A stretch of DNA of 64,000 nucleotides from CAZYQW01 sp964649825 (lineage in GTDB: Bacteria > Planctomycetota > B15-G4 > JADJEK01): assembly GCA_964649825.1 (NCBI GenBank), contig CAZYQW010000058.1:1-64000 (forward strand). Direction: 5' to 3'. Numbering within the stretch: the first letter of the stretch is position 1; every line of letters begins with the position of its first letter. Below are positions 49,724 to 58,735 of this stretch, in pieces. Under the pieces are notes generated by a model. That model did not search any database. It was not told where the DNA came from and saw nothing but the letters and a program-made list of their open reading frames with translations. Both the position numbers and the translations under genes were made by a program.

Positions 49724-50308
49724 TCAGAACGCGAACTGAAACGACCGCATCAAGAACCGCAGCCGATCGAGGGCGCGGTAGTGCTTCGACTTCACCGTGC
49801 CGAGCGGCAACCGCAGCCTCTTCGCGATCGCGTGGAACTCGAGTCCATAGAATTCGCGCATTTTGAAGATTCGAACCAGTTCGTCTGGCAGATCGTTCAA
49901 CGCCCGGCGCAGGGCGTTGACGAATTCGTTCCGCTCCGCCGCCACTTCGGGAGGATCGGAACGCGCAAGCCAATCGGGCGATCCCTCTTCTTCGTCCGGA
50001 GGGATGTATTGCGGCACGACCGGCAGCCGCTTCCGCTTGAGCTGGTCGAAGCAGTGGTTTCGAACGAACGTGTAGATCCAGGTCGAGAACTTGACACGGC
50101 GGGAGAAGTCGAAATCCCCCAAATGCGCGAAGATCTTGACGAAGATGTCCTGAACGAAGTCTTCGACGTCGTTCGGGTACCGGGTGCGTAGAAACCGTGA
50201 GACAGTCACGCGGATGGGTCTCTCGAAGGTCCTGATGATCTCCTTCCGCGCATGCTCGTTACCGTTCTGCGCGCGGCGGACCACACTGTCGGGCACGGAG
50301 TACGTCAT
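49724..50308 (-). CDS. ECF sigma factor
   Basis: 194-residue ECF sigma factor. Region 2: FERPIRVTVSRFLRTRYPND, DFVQDIFVKIFAHLGDFDFS and FSTWIYTFVRNHCFDQLKRK; region 4: LPDELVRIFKMREFYGLEFH and AIAKRLRLPLGTVKSKHYRA. The start is supported by GGAGG. No anti-sigma gene is adjacent; the neighbouring basic protein and the actin gene lie on other transcripts. Regulation unknown. Confidence 0.92.
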   Translation of the reverse strand: MTYSVPDSVVRRAQNGNEHARKEIIRTFERPIRVTVSRFLRTRYPNDVEDFVQDIFVKIFAHLGDFDFSRRVKFSTWIYTFVRNHCFDQLKRKRLPVVPQYIPPDEEEGSPDWLARSDPPEVAAERNEFVNALRRALNDLPDELVRIFKMREFYGLEFHAIAKRLRLPLGTVKSKHYRALDRLRFLMRSFQFAF

Positions 50309-50532
50309 GGTTTTCCTCCACGGTAGGCCAGACGGGCGAGTGAATCGGGAGGAAAAGAAGCATCCTCCGTGCCAACGTCCGGAGGCGCTCGGGAGATGCG
50401 ATTTAAGTGGCTGTTAGACCGCTCGTTGTGCCAAATATGGGAGATCGACCCCACCCCGCGTGAGCAAGGGTCCGTTAGAAACTTCTGACGGCTCTTGTTA
50501 GGTGGGCCCGCCCCGGCCGGCCCGCTTCCCCC

Positions 50533-51624
50533 CTACTTCAGCTTCTCCCAGTACTCCTCCGGCATGTCGTGCGCGATCTTCAGCGCCCCGTTGGCGCCGG
50601 CGTAGACCGGTTCGTCGGCGGTCACGACCGAGCCCGATCCGAGTCGCGAGCTCATTTCGCGTTCGATCGCGTCGCCGAGGCCGTCGATCTGGCTTCCGCC
50701 TCCGCCGAGGAGGACGTTCGCCTTCAGCCGATCCTGGAATTCGGGATCGAACGTCGCCACGAGCCGGGCGAGCCCGTCGACGATCGGCCCGACGATGGTT
50801 CGGCAAGCGGCGCGGATGTCGTCCGTGATGTCGAACTCGGTCGGGTTTCCGTTGACCGGGATCTTCACGCGGACCGGCTCGATCGTGTCCCGCACGGACG
50901 CCCAGCGCTCCTTCCACTGTCGGACCATGTTGGTATTGACCTGGCCGTTCGGCACGCGCTTCTTGACCAGGTCGAGAAGCGACTGGTCGATGTGGTCGCC
51001 CGCGAACGTATTGGTGATCTGATCGTCCTCGGCCGGCATCGTGCCGTGCATGCGGCAGAGGTCGGTGGTGCCGGCCCCGATGTCGATGACGAGCACGTCG
51101 GAGAGGCGATCGAGGCCGTACGCGACCGCGAATGGCTCGGAACAGATCATCACCGAATCGAGCACTTCGCGCGCCGCATCGATGATCGCCTTGCGGTTGT
51201 GGATCGAGGCCTGGGCCGGGCAGCCGATCACTCCGTAGAGCAACTCGTCCTTGCGAGGCCGTGCGAGGCGAATCGCGTGCTGCACGAGGTCGACCGCCGC
51301 CTTCATGTTCATCTTCGCGGTATCGGACTTGTCCAACGGGTCGTCCGAGCCCTTGATCACCCCGTGGGCGAGCGGCCGGTAGAAGTCCACCGAGAGGCGG
51401 TTGTCGTACGCCTCCTGGCCGTACAGAACGTCCCGTTTCAGGTGCTTGCGCGCCACGACGTCCTTCGGGTAGCCGATCGCGCTCGCGACCGTCTCACGCA
51501 CGCCGTTGCTGCACGCGACCGACGTGCGCGACGTGCCGAGGTCCATTCCGACGTAGAGGACACCATGGTCCTTCGCAGCCTCGGTTGCGCCTGCAGCCTT
51601 GGGGCTGCCTCCACTCTCGGTCAT
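50533..51624 (-). CDS. MamK-family actin-like protein
   Basis: 363-residue bacterial actin with the fold's landmarks: phosphate-1 YVGMDLGTSRTSVACSNG, connect-1/phosphate-2 VIDIGAGTTDLCRMHG, adenosine motif VLLGGGGSQIDGLG and the conserved C-terminus YAGANGALKIAHDMPEEYWE. This set matches RefSeq-type MamK-family actin-like proteins in Planctomycetota and related phyla rather than MreB or FtsA. MamK forms filaments that position magnetosomes, but no other mam gene is seen, so a cytoskeletal or partitioning role is more likely. It is followed on its upstream side by a coiled-coil gene transcribed in the same direction. Confidence 0.9.
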   Translation of the reverse strand: MTESGGSPKAAGATEAAKDHGVLYVGMDLGTSRTSVACSNGVRETVASAIGYPKDVVARKHLKRDVLYGQEAYDNRLSVDFYRPLAHGVIKGSDDPLDKSDTAKMNMKAAVDLVQHAIRLARPRKDELLYGVIGCPAQASIHNRKAIIDAAREVLDSVMICSEPFAVAYGLDRLSDVLVIDIGAGTTDLCRMHGTMPAEDDQITNTFAGDHIDQSLLDLVKKRVPNGQVNTNMVRQWKERWASVRDTIEPVRVKIPVNGNPTEFDITDDIRAACRTIVGPIVDGLARLVATFDPEFQDRLKANVLLGGGGSQIDGLGDAIEREMSSRLGSGSVVTADEPVYAGANGALKIAHDMPEEYWEKLK

Positions 51625-51674
51625 CCCTGATCTACCTCCGGGGTTCGCTCGTATCCGACGCGACGTCGGGTCGC

Positions 51675-52505
51675 CTAGGCGCTCGAACTCTCAGCGGCGT
51701 TCGAGGCCTGACCTGCAATCACTTCGCGCAATTCCACGTTCAGCTTGAAGATTTCCTCGAGCAAACCCCGCTTTTCCTGGGCGAGAATATCGCTCTCATC
51801 TAGACCTTGGACTTCGCGATAGATCGATTCGACGCCGGAGACGGCGCCCTTCGCGACGCGAAGACGTTCGACCATCTGCTCCGTGGCGCTCAGCGTCTCG
51901 CGGAGCTTCTGGACCCGCCGTTCGAGCTGCGCGATGCGGTGTTGCTGGTCGGAGCGGGCCGCGGCCGCTGCTTTCTCGCGCTCGTCGTCCATGAGCCGCC
52001 GCGCGACGGCGGAGATGCGCTCGGCAAGGTCCGGCGGCGACTGAGCAACGAGACGCGCGATCTCTTCGCTCAACCGGCGTTGATACTCCTCCATCCCTTC
52101 GGCCGAGACCGGGACGTCTGCGACCGATACCTCGGCGCCCAGCGCCTGCGCGAGCGCGCCCTTCGACTGCTCGAATTCCGCGCGCAGGCGGTCCAGGTTC
52201 GAGAGGAGGTCGCGCTTCTCGGCGGCCAGCGACTCGGCCGTCTCGCGGTACGAATCGCGCTGCTCGACGAGTCGGACGAACGCCTCGCGCGCTTCCTGGT
52301 TGACGGACTCGAGCGCCGCCGGCGCGAGACCGACCCCGCGAAGCGAGAGCGCCTCCTCGACCGCGGCGGCGATCAAAGCTTGAACACGGTCCCAGTCGAG
52401 GACCGTCACCGAACGGATGCCTTTCCGCTTGAGCTGCGAGACCGGCACGACGTCGGAGTTCTCGCGGAACAGTTGGAAGAGGCTCTGGGCGAAACCGAGC
52501 AGCAT
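51675..52505 (-). CDS. Coiled-coil partner protein of MamK-like actin
   Basis: 276 residues, cytoplasmic, mostly long coiled coil with Glu/Leu/Gln heptads (RDSYRETAESLAAEKRDLLS, QLERRVQKLRETLSATEQMV). The N-terminal ~50 residues (MLLGFAQSLFQLFRENSDVV) form a separate hydrophobic module, and the C-terminus ends in ESIYREVQGLDESDILAQEK, a segment I associate with the same gene pair elsewhere. It is upstream of the actin gene, same strand, 50 bases apart. It may nucleate, link or regulate actin filaments; this is inference. Confidence 0.72.
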   Translation of the reverse strand: MLLGFAQSLFQLFRENSDVVPVSQLKRKGIRSVTVLDWDRVQALIAAAVEEALSLRGVGLAPAALESVNQEAREAFVRLVEQRDSYRETAESLAAEKRDLLSNLDRLRAEFEQSKGALAQALGAEVSVADVPVSAEGMEEYQRRLSEEIARLVAQSPPDLAERISAVARRLMDDEREKAAAAARSDQQHRIAQLERRVQKLRETLSATEQMVERLRVAKGAVSGVESIYREVQGLDESDILAQEKRGLLEEIFKLNVELREVIAGQASNAAESSSA

Positions 52506-52680
52506 GGATCGTTGGCACCAGGCGCAGGGGCCGGCAGTGGATAGGCATCATCATACGCGCGGCCGGGGCGCGGATAAATTTGCAAGTCGCTTCGGTTTCG
52601 GTGGCTAAGATCCGAACAGAGAATCGAGCCAGGATCGGGGCGGTTTCACGTCTCGCGGAGGACGTCTGGAGTCTTCGAGG

Positions 52681-53439
52681 ATGACCCCGCATCGATACGA
52701 CAAAGACGATGTCCCCGGCGAGCCGGAAGACGACACCCCGCTCATCGTGCTGACCGACTCTTCGATCGACGCGCACGTGGTCATGTACCACGAGCCGAAA
52801 TCGATCCAGGCCGAGCAGTACCGCGCGTTTCGGACCAACATCCTCGCGCTCGACAAGGGACGCGGTTCGCGCGCGCTGGCGATCACGTCGGCGATGAAGA
52901 ACGAGGGGAAGTCCCTCTCCGCGGTGAACATCGCGATCTGCCTGGCCGAGGCGCCGGGCCTGAGGGTCTGTCTGATCGACACCGACTTCCGGTCGCCACG
53001 CGTCGATTCGTTGCTCGGGCTCGGTTCGGGCCCCGGGCTCTCGGATCTTCTGCTGGATGCGCTCGACCTGAATCAGGTCCTCCTCGAGACGAAGGTTCGC
53101 CACTTGTCGGTGATCCGGGCCGGGCGCGAGCCTCGGAACCCGACGGAGCTCCTCGCGTCGGACCGTATACGCGACCTCCTGGCCGTCCTGAAGACGGACT
53201 TCACCCACATCATCTGCGACACGCCGCCCGTGAATCCGTATACCGACGCGGCGGTCCTCGGATCGCGCATGGACGGCGTCATCCTGGTGGTCCGCGTCGG
53301 GCGGACCGATCGCGAGAAGGCGGAACGCGCGCGGAACGTCCTGCAGCGCGCGGGGAACAACATCATCGGCATCTTCGCGACGCACGTGCCGCCCGTCGAC
53401 CGCGAGGAGCACGAGTACTACCGCCGACTCTCGGAATGA
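52681..53439 (+). CDS. BY-kinase/CpsD-type P-loop ATPase
   Basis: 252-residue ATPase of the CpsD/CapB/Wzc tyrosine-kinase group: Walker A TSAMKNEGKSLSAVNIAI, Walker A' CLIDTDFRSPRVDSL and Walker B THIICDTPPVN. The C-terminus (REEHEYYRRLSE) has a Tyr pair in the position of the autophosphorylation cluster. The N-terminal ~45 residues are acidic and unstructured. No polymerase or Wzx/Wzy genes are nearby, so its role in polysaccharide export or other P-loop partitioning is not established; a ParA/MinD-like spatial-organising role is an alternative. TAAGAT at 52606-52611 could be a -10 element. Confidence 0.85.
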   Translation: MTPHRYDKDDVPGEPEDDTPLIVLTDSSIDAHVVMYHEPKSIQAEQYRAFRTNILALDKGRGSRALAITSAMKNEGKSLSAVNIAICLAEAPGLRVCLIDTDFRSPRVDSLLGLGSGPGLSDLLLDALDLNQVLLETKVRHLSVIRAGREPRNPTELLASDRIRDLLAVLKTDFTHIICDTPPVNPYTDAAVLGSRMDGVILVVRVGRTDREKAERARNVLQRAGNNIIGIFATHVPPVDREEHEYYRRLSE

Positions 53440-53482
53440 GAAGAGCGGACGCCGGGTTCGCCGCCGGCGGGAGGGACGGCGC

Positions 53483-54484
53483 GTGGTGAACGACACGACG
53501 GTCGACGTCCTGATCGTGGGCGCGGGGCCGAGCGGACTTGCATGCGCGATCGAAGCGGAGCGACACGGCGCTTCCACTCGAGTCATCGAGCAAGGGTCGC
53601 TGGTCGATGCGATCCGGCGTTTCCCGACCCAGATGGTCTTCTTCACGACCCGCGAACTGCTCGAGATCGGCGGCCTCCCGATGACGTGCGCGTCGTCGAA
53701 GCCGACACGGGCCGAGGCGCTCGCGTACTACCGCGCCGTCGTCCACCACTTCCACCTCGACGTGCACTGCTACGAACGGGCCGAGGTCGTGAGCCGCTCG
53801 GACGAGGGGGAGTTCGAAGTGATCACGCGCACCCGTTTCCGGCAGCCGCGCCGGCATCGCGGCCGGCGTCTCATCATCGCGACCGGCTACTACGATCACC
53901 CGAACCTGATCGGCGTCGACGGCGAGGATCTTCCCCACGTCAGCCACTACTTCCGCGAGGCTCACGAGGCGGCGGGGCAGGACGTCGTCGTGATCGGCGG
54001 CGGGAACTCGGCGGCGGAGGCCGCGCTCGAGCTGTTTCGCGTCGCGGCCCGCGTCACTCTCGTCGTGCGTCGCTCCGACTTCGATTCGACCGTGAAGTAC
54101 TGGGTCCGTCCCGATGTCCTCAACCGAGTCCGCGCCGGCGAGATCGCGGCGCGGTTCGAGACCCGCGTGGTCCGCATCCGCGAGGATGCGGTCGACGTGA
54201 TCGACGCGAACGACGAGGAGGACGAGATCCCGGCCGCTTTCGTCTTCGCGCTGACCGGATACCGGCCGGACGTCGAGTTCCTGCGAAGCTGCGGGATCCG
54301 CGTAGGGGAGACGTCGCTCGAACCAACCCTCGATGACTCCTATCAGACGAACGTGCCCGGCCTCTATCTCGCCGGATCCGTCGGCGCGGGCCGAAGGACG
54401 AGCGACCTCTTCATCGAGAACGGACGGCTTCACGCCGAGCGGATCGTTCCGCATCTCGTCCGCTCGTTGGAGCAGCCGACGTAG
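53483..54484 (+). CDS. YpdA-like flavoprotein disulfide reductase
   Basis: 333-residue FAD/NAD(P)-binding protein related to YpdA (bacillithiol disulfide reductase) and thioredoxin reductase. FAD loop VLIVGAGPSGLACAIEAE, NAD(P) loop VVVIGGGNSAAEAALE and a conserved LYLAGSVGAGRRTSDLFIEN near the C-terminus. It lacks the CxxC redox centre of TrxB, as expected for the YpdA type, and keeps PMTCASSKPTR near residue 70. Start: GGGAGG is 7 bases upstream of GTG 53483. A DinB-type protein in the window may be a thiol-linked partner; low-molecular-weight thiol unknown. Confidence 0.88.
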   Translation: MVNDTTVDVLIVGAGPSGLACAIEAERHGASTRVIEQGSLVDAIRRFPTQMVFFTTRELLEIGGLPMTCASSKPTRAEALAYYRAVVHHFHLDVHCYERAEVVSRSDEGEFEVITRTRFRQPRRHRGRRLIIATGYYDHPNLIGVDGEDLPHVSHYFREAHEAAGQDVVVIGGGNSAAEAALELFRVAARVTLVVRRSDFDSTVKYWVRPDVLNRVRAGEIAARFETRVVRIREDAVDVIDANDEEDEIPAAFVFALTGYRPDVEFLRSCGIRVGETSLEPTLDDSYQTNVPGLYLAGSVGAGRRTSDLFIENGRLHAERIVPHLVRSLEQPT

Positions 54485-54501
54485 CGGTTCGATCGACTCC
54501 G

Positions 54502-56946
54502 TTACTGCTTGGACTCGCGCCGGCGAAGCGGGCACTGCATCGTCCCGTCGGCGTCGGCCGATACGTACCCGATCTCCTGCATCTGACGGATCGCCTCTTC
54601 CGACAGCGCGACGCGCTCGACCGCGCGCGACGTACGTTCGCAGAGGAAGCGACAGACCGCCGCGCGGAGGAACTCGGTCCGGACCGGGTTCGAGGCGGAG
54701 ATCTCGTGCGCCTCGGCCGGGTCGTCGTCGATCCGGTACAGCTCCTCGCCCCCGGTGAAGAGGTCGACGTGGTAGGAGAATCCGCCGTGACGTACGCCGA
54801 AACGGGGAAGCGCACCGTGCGATCGTAGGAAGATCGGCCGGTCGGCCGCGGCCGCGCCGGCCATCCGCGGGGTCAGGTCGACCCCATCGAACGAGTCCGC
54901 GTCGAACGGCACCGCCAGGAGGGAGAGGAGGGTGGGACAGACGTCGATCAGGGACGCCGGCCCCGCGACGCGCGCCCCTTCGCCGCCGTCGCCGGACGGG
55001 AGAACGACGATCCACGGCACTTCGACCTGCTCCGCATAGATGGTATCGCCGTGCTCGAGGGAGCGGTGTTCGCCGAGCGCCTCGCCATGGTCGCTGACGA
55101 TCGCGACCACCGCGTCTTCCGTGAGGCCGCGCGACTCGAGGAACTCGAGCAGCCGCGCCACGCCGTCGTCGGCATAGCGCAGGTTGGCGTCGTAGCGATC
55201 CCGGAACGCGAGGAAGTCGGCTTCGTCGTAGTCCGCGACGTCGTGCTCCCGGTAACGGTCGATCGACGCGCGCGAGCCGTCGGCGGGACCGTCGTAGGTC
55301 GGTTCGACCAGGCCGTCGAGGAACTCGGGCGGCGGCGTGTACGGCGCGTGCGGTTGGAACACGTGCAGATAGAGGAAGAACGGGTCCGAGGTCGCGATCT
55401 CGTCGATTCTCGTCGCGAGGTGGGGGGCGAGGCGGTCGGCCGCGACGCCTTCGTCCCACAGACCGAGCTCGGGAGAGTAGAGCGCCTCGTAGGTGTCGAA
55501 GCCGCGGCCGTAGCCGTACGTCGCGCCCGCGTTCGGGTTGGTGACCAGGGCCAACGTCCGGTAGCCGTTCCGCTTCAGCCGCTCGGCGAGGGTCGAGGTC
55601 GCCGGGGCGAGCCGAACCGCGCCGTCCGTGCTGCCCTGCTCGACGACGCCGTGGCTGTCGGGCCAGAGCCCGGTGAAGAGCGAGCCGACCGAGGCGAGCG
55701 TGTAGGACGAGGGGCTCGTCGTCCGTTCGAAGACGAATCCGCGTCGGGCGAGGCGGTCGATCGCCGGCGCGTTCTCTCGCTCGGCGCCGTAGGCGGTGAA
55801 GCGTCGTGCGGCCGCCGCGTCGCACGTGATCAGGATCAGGCTCTTTCCGGCGACCGGCGCGATCAGCGCGTCGCGCGGCGCTCGCGGCTCGACCGGCGGC
55901 GCGACCCGTCGGCCGAGCACCGCCGCGTCCGCCACCACGATCCGACGCGGGCGGCCACCCGCCGGCGGAGACTCGAACTCGAGCGCGACGACCTCGCCGG
56001 CGAACCGTTCGAGGCCGGCGTCGATCTCGAGCCCTTCGCGCGCACCTGCCTCGAGGCGCGCGCCGGCGATCTCGGTCGCGGCACCGTCCTCCGACCGCAC
56101 GCGCACCGTGAACGAGACCGCGTCGCCCGCCGGCTCGCCGGGGTGGACGTAGGCGGCCGCGCGAAGCCGCGGCTCCTCCGGAGGGACGCGAAGGGCGAAC
56201 GAGGCCCGCGTGCCCTCCTCCATCTGGAAACCCGGACCGGATGCCCGCGGGCCGGCGCCGGGCATCGGTCCGACGACGAGGTCGGCGAGTGCGGGTGCCC
56301 CCGTGGAACCATCTCGACGCTCGAACGCGAGCGACACGAAGAACGCGGCGAGCGGGTAGCGGAAGCCGGTCACCGGATGGCGCCATTCGATGACGTGCTC
56401 GAAGTCGAAGCGGAGGCGGTTTCGGCCCACCAGCAGGCGGTCGGACGGGATGTCGAACGCGTGCCGCTCCGCCTGTTCCACGTCGCGGAGCGTGAACTCC
56501 GCGAGCGGAACGACTTCGTCGTTCAGTCGGACGCGGACGACCTGGGGCGACAAGCCATCGATCGCCGCGGTCTCGAGCCGCGCCTTCCTCGCCGCGCGAT
56601 CGAAGGTGAAGAATTCCACCGCGACGGAGCGTCCCACCGCGGCCGCGCAGGCGTCGCTGCCGGGCCGCCGCAAGGAGAGGAATCCGCTCGCGTCAGCGCG
56701 CCGGCGCGGGTCCGGCTCGTCGACGTGAGCCGACGAGTCCTCCTGGCCGAACGCGATCCTCTTCGTCTCGTGGTCGCATCGCGCGCGTGCCGCCTCGGAC
56801 ACGAGGTCGACATGGACGGCGAGCGCGTCCGGAGGCCGTCGGTCGCGGCGGCACGAGGAAACGAAGGCGATCGACAGGACGCACGCGGCGATGGTGGACA
56901 GAGGGAGCGCGCGCCGGCCGCGGCTCGGTCGCGCCGCGTGGATCAT
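54502..56946 (-). CDS. Sulfatase-like lipoprotein hydrolase (Thr in place of the formylglycine Cys)
   Basis: 814 residues. Lipobox VSSC after a hydrophobic signal, so it is a membrane-anchored lipoprotein. An N-terminal domain of ~380 residues (beta-rich, with FAFERRD-type segments) precedes an alkaline-phosphatase-superfamily domain: SLILITCDAAAARRFTAYGA (first metal Asp) and VVAIVSDHGEALGEHRSLEH (C-terminal metal Asp/His). The nucleophile motif reads YTLASVGSLFTGLWPDSHGV; the canonical CxPSR is TLASV, with Thr416 in the Cys position. So it is not a formylglycine sulfatase but a Thr-nucleophile relative (phosphoester or phosphotransfer chemistry). Its start overlaps the upstream gene stop (ATGA). 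Confidence 0.85.
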   Translation of the reverse strand: MIHAARPSRGRRALPLSTIAACVLSIAFVSSCRRDRRPPDALAVHVDLVSEAARARCDHETKRIAFGQEDSSAHVDEPDPRRRADASGFLSLRRPGSDACAAAVGRSVAVEFFTFDRAARKARLETAAIDGLSPQVVRVRLNDEVVPLAEFTLRDVEQAERHAFDIPSDRLLVGRNRLRFDFEHVIEWRHPVTGFRYPLAAFFVSLAFERRDGSTGAPALADLVVGPMPGAGPRASGPGFQMEEGTRASFALRVPPEEPRLRAAAYVHPGEPAGDAVSFTVRVRSEDGAATEIAGARLEAGAREGLEIDAGLERFAGEVVALEFESPPAGGRPRRIVVADAAVLGRRVAPPVEPRAPRDALIAPVAGKSLILITCDAAAARRFTAYGAERENAPAIDRLARRGFVFERTTSPSSYTLASVGSLFTGLWPDSHGVVEQGSTDGAVRLAPATSTLAERLKRNGYRTLALVTNPNAGATYGYGRGFDTYEALYSPELGLWDEGVAADRLAPHLATRIDEIATSDPFFLYLHVFQPHAPYTPPPEFLDGLVEPTYDGPADGSRASIDRYREHDVADYDEADFLAFRDRYDANLRYADDGVARLLEFLESRGLTEDAVVAIVSDHGEALGEHRSLEHGDTIYAEQVEVPWIVVLPSGDGGEGARVAGPASLIDVCPTLLSLLAVPFDADSFDGVDLTPRMAGAAAADRPIFLRSHGALPRFGVRHGGFSYHVDLFTGGEELYRIDDDPAEAHEISASNPVRTEFLRAAVCRFLCERTSRAVERVALSEEAIRQMQEIGYVSADADGTMQCPLRRRESKQ

Positions 56947-58070
56947 TGTCGCTCGAAGGAGACGCCGCCGTCGTCGGAGAACCAGAGCCCGGAGAACGAA
57001 TCGAGCACCAGTCGATCGTCGTGGATCCAGATCGTTCCGCCCCGGGCGCGGTGGTCGTCGGGGTGGAGGAGCATCGGTCGCCCCTCTCTCCGGCACCACG
57101 AGGCGAGCGACTTCAGGTTCTCGACCGGGACCGTGACGAGGTCATCGAGGTCGTGCTCCTCGAGGAAGCGACGGCCGGCGTCGAGGTCGTGGAAGACCGG
57201 GCAAACCGGCTCGCCGTCGTAGAGCTCGTCGTCGGCGAGCGAGATCGTGATCGGTTGGTCCGGGGCGTCCTTGCGTCCCAGCCGGTGGAGGCGGACCCCC
57301 TCGTGGAACCCGAGGAACGGAACGTCGCCGAGCCGCGACGCCATGAGCCGGTCGATGAGATCCTGGTCGATCTCGGGGTCGATCTCCTCCTCGCCTTCGT
57401 AGCGCTCCCAGCTTCCGTCCTCTTCGAGGAGCGAGTGGTCGAGCCGCCCGCTCCGCGCGTCGATCGAAAGGCGAAGGAATCGGGGTGCGCCGTTCGCGTC
57501 GAGGCAGAAGAAGATCGGCTCGACGTCGTCCAGGACGCTGCCGGCAAAGCCCTCCGTGGCTCGCGCGCAGAGGAAGTCGGCGAGGTCCTCGATCCTCTCG
57601 ACCTGGATCGGTCGCGCGTCGATCCCCTCGCGCTCGCGCGCCGCCGCCGCGGCGCGTTCCTGGTCGCGGTAGACGAGGACCGACAGGCCGTTCGGCTGCG
57701 ACTTGCTCAACGTGTAGAGCGGCTCGCGATCGCGGGAGATGAACCAGTACGACCGGCTCAGCGCGTTCCTGCGACCTACGCGGAACTCCTCGAGGTAGCG
57801 ATCGATCGCGCCCCGCAGCGGCTCCGCGAACTCCTCGAAGCCATGCTCGACGCGCAGCTCGTTCGCGGTCCACTGCGCGACCGGCGCGCATGGGCCGACG
57901 TCGGTGTGCACCAGCGGCTCTGCGACACCGTTCGCGTACTCGGCGTCGACGCGCTTCAGCAACGTGATGACGCGCGACGACGCGGTGTGTCCGCGATCGA
58001 CCAGGAAGAACTCCTGTCCGTCATGCAGGATTCGAATCTTGCGTTTGCGCACCGTTCTCTCCGTGTTCAT
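56943..58070 (-). CDS. Conserved-looking cytoplasmic protein of unknown function
   Basis: 375 residues, no signal peptide. Start at ATG 58070 (MNTERTVRKRKIRILHDGQE). The protein is acidic in its centre (GEEEIDPEIDQDLIDRLM) and ends in TIWIHDDRLVLDSFSGLWFS. It has a helical/beta mixture with two similar halves possibly, e.g. IEDLADFLCARATEGF and DAGRRFLEEHDLDDL. I do not recognise the family. Its stop overlaps the sulfatase-like gene start, so the two are coupled. Confidence 0.7.
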   Translation of the reverse strand: MNTERTVRKRKIRILHDGQEFFLVDRGHTASSRVITLLKRVDAEYANGVAEPLVHTDVGPCAPVAQWTANELRVEHGFEEFAEPLRGAIDRYLEEFRVGRRNALSRSYWFISRDREPLYTLSKSQPNGLSVLVYRDQERAAAAAREREGIDARPIQVERIEDLADFLCARATEGFAGSVLDDVEPIFFCLDANGAPRFLRLSIDARSGRLDHSLLEEDGSWERYEGEEEIDPEIDQDLIDRLMASRLGDVPFLGFHEGVRLHRLGRKDAPDQPITISLADDELYDGEPVCPVFHDLDAGRRFLEEHDLDDLVTVPVENLKSLASWCRREGRPMLLHPDDHRARGGTIWIHDDRLVLDSFSGLWFSDDGGVSFERQ

Positions 58071-58156
58071 CGGAGCGACCGCTCCACGAGTCGATGCGGA
58101 GTATAACAGGCGAGCCGCGGTCGATGACAAGCGTGCGCGTCGTCGTCGCGCCGCTC

Positions 58157-58735
58157 TCATGTTCGGTCGACGACGTCGCGCATGTGCGTGAAGCGCGACC
58201 GCTCGGGCGCGGCGCCGAACAGCGCGAAGCAGACGAGGCCCGCCAGGGCCGCCGCGAGCACGTTCATGCGGATGTCGTCGACGTCGTAGTACCGCACGGG
58301 CGAGAGCCCCTGCACGTACTCGTCGAACCAACCCGCGAGGGACGTGACGACGAGCGCGAGCAGGTACGGCCACGTGCCGCGAACGTCGATCGTGAGCGCG
58401 CGCAGCGAGAGCAGATAGAGGACGCCGTACTCGAGGAAGTGGAACCGCTCGGACGGTGAGCTCCGTACGTGGATCATGGCGAACGCGAACGCGACGAACG
58501 CCGGCGTGGTTCGCAGGTAGACCCACGGGCTCGTGACGCGGGCCCCGACGACGAGCAGGTACAACATCGCCGCGGCGGCCACCGCGAACAGGAGCTTCAC
58601 CGTCTGCCACAGGTAGCCGCGCGAGCGAAGGAAGAGCGAGACCTCGTACGCCGTGTCGAGCGTGAGGATGATGAACGCGAGGAACAGGACGAAGAGGGAC
58701 CAGGCGCGAACGCGGTCGATCGCGGTCGGGCTCAC
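58157..58735 (-). CDS. VanZ-like membrane protein
   Basis: 192 residues with several transmembrane helices. The VanZ-like signature HFLEYGVLYLLSLRA and GWFDEYVQGLSPVRYYDVDD are present. VanZ-family proteins confer low-level glycopeptide tolerance in gram positives, but their function elsewhere is unclear. The GTG start at 58735 overlaps the stop of the 55-residue protein upstream. Confidence 0.85.
   Translation of the reverse strand: MSPTAIDRVRAWSLFVLFLAFIILTLDTAYEVSLFLRSRGYLWQTVKLLFAVAAAAMLYLLVVGARVTSPWVYLRTTPAFVAFAFAMIHVRSSPSERFHFLEYGVLYLLSLRALTIDVRGTWPYLLALVVTSLAGWFDEYVQGLSPVRYYDVDDIRMNVLAAALAGLVCFALFGAAPERSRFTHMRDVVDRT

Noticed and set aside
50309..50532. Small RNA or terminator between the ECF sigma and actin genes
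   Set aside because: No clear hairpin with T-run, no tRNA-like fold and no recognisable promoter.
50533..51624. MreB or FtsA annotation for the actin
   Set aside because: Sequence features and length fit the MamK-family set; FtsA's 1C domain and MreB's typical N-terminus are absent.
53363..56386. Very long minus-strand frame of about 1000 codons
   Set aside because: Arg/Pro-rich translation without recognisable domains; it overlaps real genes in other frames (YpdA-like protein and sulfatase-like protein).
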